DNA of 64,000 bases, from contig CAMYJW010000015.1 in NCBI GenBank assembly GCA_947258815.1, forward strand, positions 62,001 to 126,000, given 5' to 3'. Position 1 is the stretch's first letter; each line of letters opens with the position of its first letter. Of the stretch, positions 62,724-64,000 are shown in pieces. The DNA is from an uncultured Sphingomonadaceae bacterium. GTDB taxonomy: Bacteria; Pseudomonadota; Alphaproteobacteria; Sphingomonadales; Sphingomonadaceae. The position numbers were made by a program, and so were the translations under genes. A model generated the notes under the pieces. It was not told where the DNA came from. It was given only the letters and a program-made list of their open reading frames with translations, and made no database searches.

Positions 62724-63097
62724 ACGTGCCATCCCGCTCATAATAGCCGGCCATGGGTTAACCATACGCCTTACCGAAACTGACGCTTCGCAGTTGCAGC
62801 AAATGGATTCATTCCGGTCCTCATATGGCGATTATCGAGCCGTTCCGAGTTGCGGCGCACAAAGCTTCGCGTTTTTGCGGTGTGAGTTTATAGCGTTTTA
62901 AAACAGCGTTATAACGCGGACTTTCCCTGTTTCTTTGGGTTGATTGCAAAAAAATACTGAGCCGGGGCGATGGATTACACTTTTGCTGCAGTGCAAAGAA
63001 TTGCTTGACTGTGGCCAGCGAATCAGGGAGATTGGCGATATTAGTTAAGTGGCAGTTCAACACTTTTCTTAATGGCTTTTTTTAGGGGAATACAGCC
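62724..63097. other. regulatory region of the sugar transferase gene
   Basis: 374 bp, AT-rich, with two adjacent palindromes at 62895-62917 and AGGGGA at 63084-63089 ahead of ATG 63098. A minus-strand frame at 62821-63063 has no family similarity and is not annotated. Confidence 0.45.
62895..62917. promoter_or_regulatory. tandem palindromes GTTTTAAAAC and GCGTTATAACGC
   Basis: A perfect 10-bp palindrome (62895-62904), one base, then a perfect 12-bp palindrome (62906-62917). Both begin with GCGTT when the preceding GC is included, giving a 12-bp pitch. Probable operator for the gene that starts polysaccharide synthesis. Confidence 0.5.
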
Positions 63098-64000
63098 ATG
63101 CGAGATCCCTGTAAAAATGCAGTTTTGTCAGTCTCAGACCCAAGCGCCAGCCCAGATATTGGCCCAGATATTGGTAGGGTTGGCGAATCAGGCCCTCTTC
63201 GCTGGCGCGAAGGCGCGCTGGAAGGTCGGGATAAGAATTCGTCAAATCGTTCATCTGACATACGGCGCAATACGGTCATGTCTTTTGGAAAGGATTTGCT
63301 CACTGACAAGTCGTCCTATCTGACGATTGGAAGAAACGGCATGGATAGCGTTCTGACTGGTCAGATAGCGCACAAAGAACCGGAGAATGACCTGGCGGTT
63401 GAGTCGCGCTCTATAGGTCTTGCTGGAAAACGTTTCTTTGATTTGATCTTTGCGGTGGCGATGCTGATTGTGTTCGCACCCCTGTTACTTGTACTTTATG
63501 GTATTGTCAGGTTTTCCAGCGAAGGGCCGGGCGTATTTCGTCAGCTTCGCGTCGGTAAAGGCGGGGAACTTTTCTATTGCCTCAAGTTCAGGACGATGGT
63601 TGTTGACGCGCAGGAGCGACTGCGCGTCCTGTTGGAAACTGATCCTGATGCACGGCGTGAATGGGACGAAACGCAGAAGCTGCGCAACGACCCGCGGATT
63701 ACGCCGATCGGAAACTTCCTTCGCAAAACAAGTCTTGATGAACTGCCGCAGCTTTGGAACATTCTTGTCGGCGAGATGTCTGTTGTCGGACCACGGCCGA
63801 TCGTTGAGGATGAAGTAAAGCGTTACGGAAAAAGTTTCGATTACTATTGTGCCGGTCGACCCGGACTTACCGGCCCATGGCAGGTAAGTGGACGCAATGA
63901 CATTTCATACTCAGAGCGTGTAAAACTTGACAGGAATTACGTACTGAATCGCTCATTTGTCGGTGATTTTGTGATCTGTCTCAAGACGGTTCCCGCGGTT
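63098..64000 (+). CDS. polyprenyl-phosphate sugar-1-phosphate transferase (runs off the window)
   Basis: 301 codons seen, 3' end beyond the window. ATG 63098 has AGGGGA eight bases upstream; a long Ser/Asp-rich N-terminus (MRDPCKNAVLSVSDPS) leads to one membrane helix (~113-137) and the bacterial sugar transferase domain: KFRTM (163-167), catalytic D214-E215 in SLDELPQLWN, VVGPRPIVEDEV, RPGLTGPWQVSGR. It should load the first sugar phosphate on undecaprenyl phosphate. Lacking the four-helix N-terminal domain of WbaP/GumD, it resembles the ExoY/PssA monotopic type. Confidence 0.93.
   Translation, partial: MRDPCKNAVLSVSDPSASPDIGPDIGRVGESGPLRWREGALEGRDKNSSNRSSDIRRNTVMSFGKDLLTDKSSYLTIGRNGMDSVLTGQIAHKEPENDLAVESRSIGLAGKRFFDLIFAVAMLIVFAPLLLVLYGIVRFSSEGPGVFRQLRVGKGGELFYCLKFRTMVVDAQERLRVLLETDPDARREWDETQKLRNDPRITPIGNFLRKTSLDELPQLWNILVGEMSVVGPRPIVEDEVKRYGKSFDYYCAGRPGLTGPWQVSGRNDISYSERVKLDRNYVLNRSFVGDFVICLKTVPAV

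Noticed and set aside
62821..63063. Minus-strand 80-codon frame
   Set aside because: It covers the twin palindromes upstream of the sugar transferase gene and has no family similarity.

Overview
The window looks like a chromosomal segment of an alphaproteobacterium, most likely order Sphingomonadales (Novosphingobium/Sphingobium/Erythrobacter-like). The basis is indirect: high GC, TonB-dependent receptors whose mature N-terminus reads 'IIVTAQKREE' or 'IIVTARRREE', SnoaL/NTF2-like proteins, fumarylacetoacetate-hydrolase-fold (FAH) enzymes and a CYP101-like P450 packed together, and a sphingan-like polysaccharide locus. No rRNA, tRNA or CRISPR array was seen.

Region 1 (1-5.2 kb) is an accessory patch: two small PilZ proteins, an IS6-type transposase, the C-terminal remnant of a phage terminase large subunit, and a divergent pair made of a PD-(D/E)XK nuclease-like protein and an XRE regulator. 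Beside the pair lies a gene-free stretch with phased TTCCGTG repeats.

Region 2 (5.2-24 kb) is a catabolic cluster. It holds a molybdopterin oxidoreductase, a spinster-like MFS transporter, a HIT protein, two TonB-dependent receptors, a ChrB-C-like protein, three SnoaL/NTF2-like proteins, two FAH-fold enzymes, an Lrp/AsnC regulator, a CYP101-like P450 and two short-chain dehydrogenases. The set fits uptake and oxidation of a hydrophobic, perhaps terpenoid-like compound; the substrate is inferred, not shown. A ~9.2-kb part is bounded by two ~116-bp near-identical direct repeats: the 3' end of the Lrp/AsnC gene and a second orphan copy of it. CTGCA-N4-TGCAG inverted repeats recur in its intergenic gaps.

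Region 3 (24-34.7 kb) is rearranged: an IS5-type transposase remnant, a lipoprotein, a gene split by a REP-like palindrome, an HlyC-type acyltransferase, a headless HlyD, and a giant headless RTX/cadherin-like/cellulose-binding protein. The last two are fused head-to-head with both 5' ends missing.

Region 4 (35-64 kb) is an exopolysaccharide and cell-surface locus. It has a secreted G8/beta-helix protein with an Asp/Glu/His-rich linker, a SleB-type wall hydrolase, two glycosyltransferase genes (one bifunctional), a Wzx-type flippase, a hexapeptide acetyltransferase, two membrane O-acyltransferases, a phosphatase-superfamily protein, and two GH16 glycanases (one RTX/type-I secreted, one membrane-anchored). 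It also has an outer-membrane barrel, a Wzc-type tyrosine autokinase, a GMC oxidoreductase/aldo-keto reductase pair and, running off the right edge, the polyprenyl-phosphate sugar transferase that would start repeat-unit synthesis. The genes cover initiation, assembly, decoration, flipping, chain-length control/export and trimming. No Wza/OPX gene, Wzy polymerase or type I secretion ABC transporter was recognised in the window.
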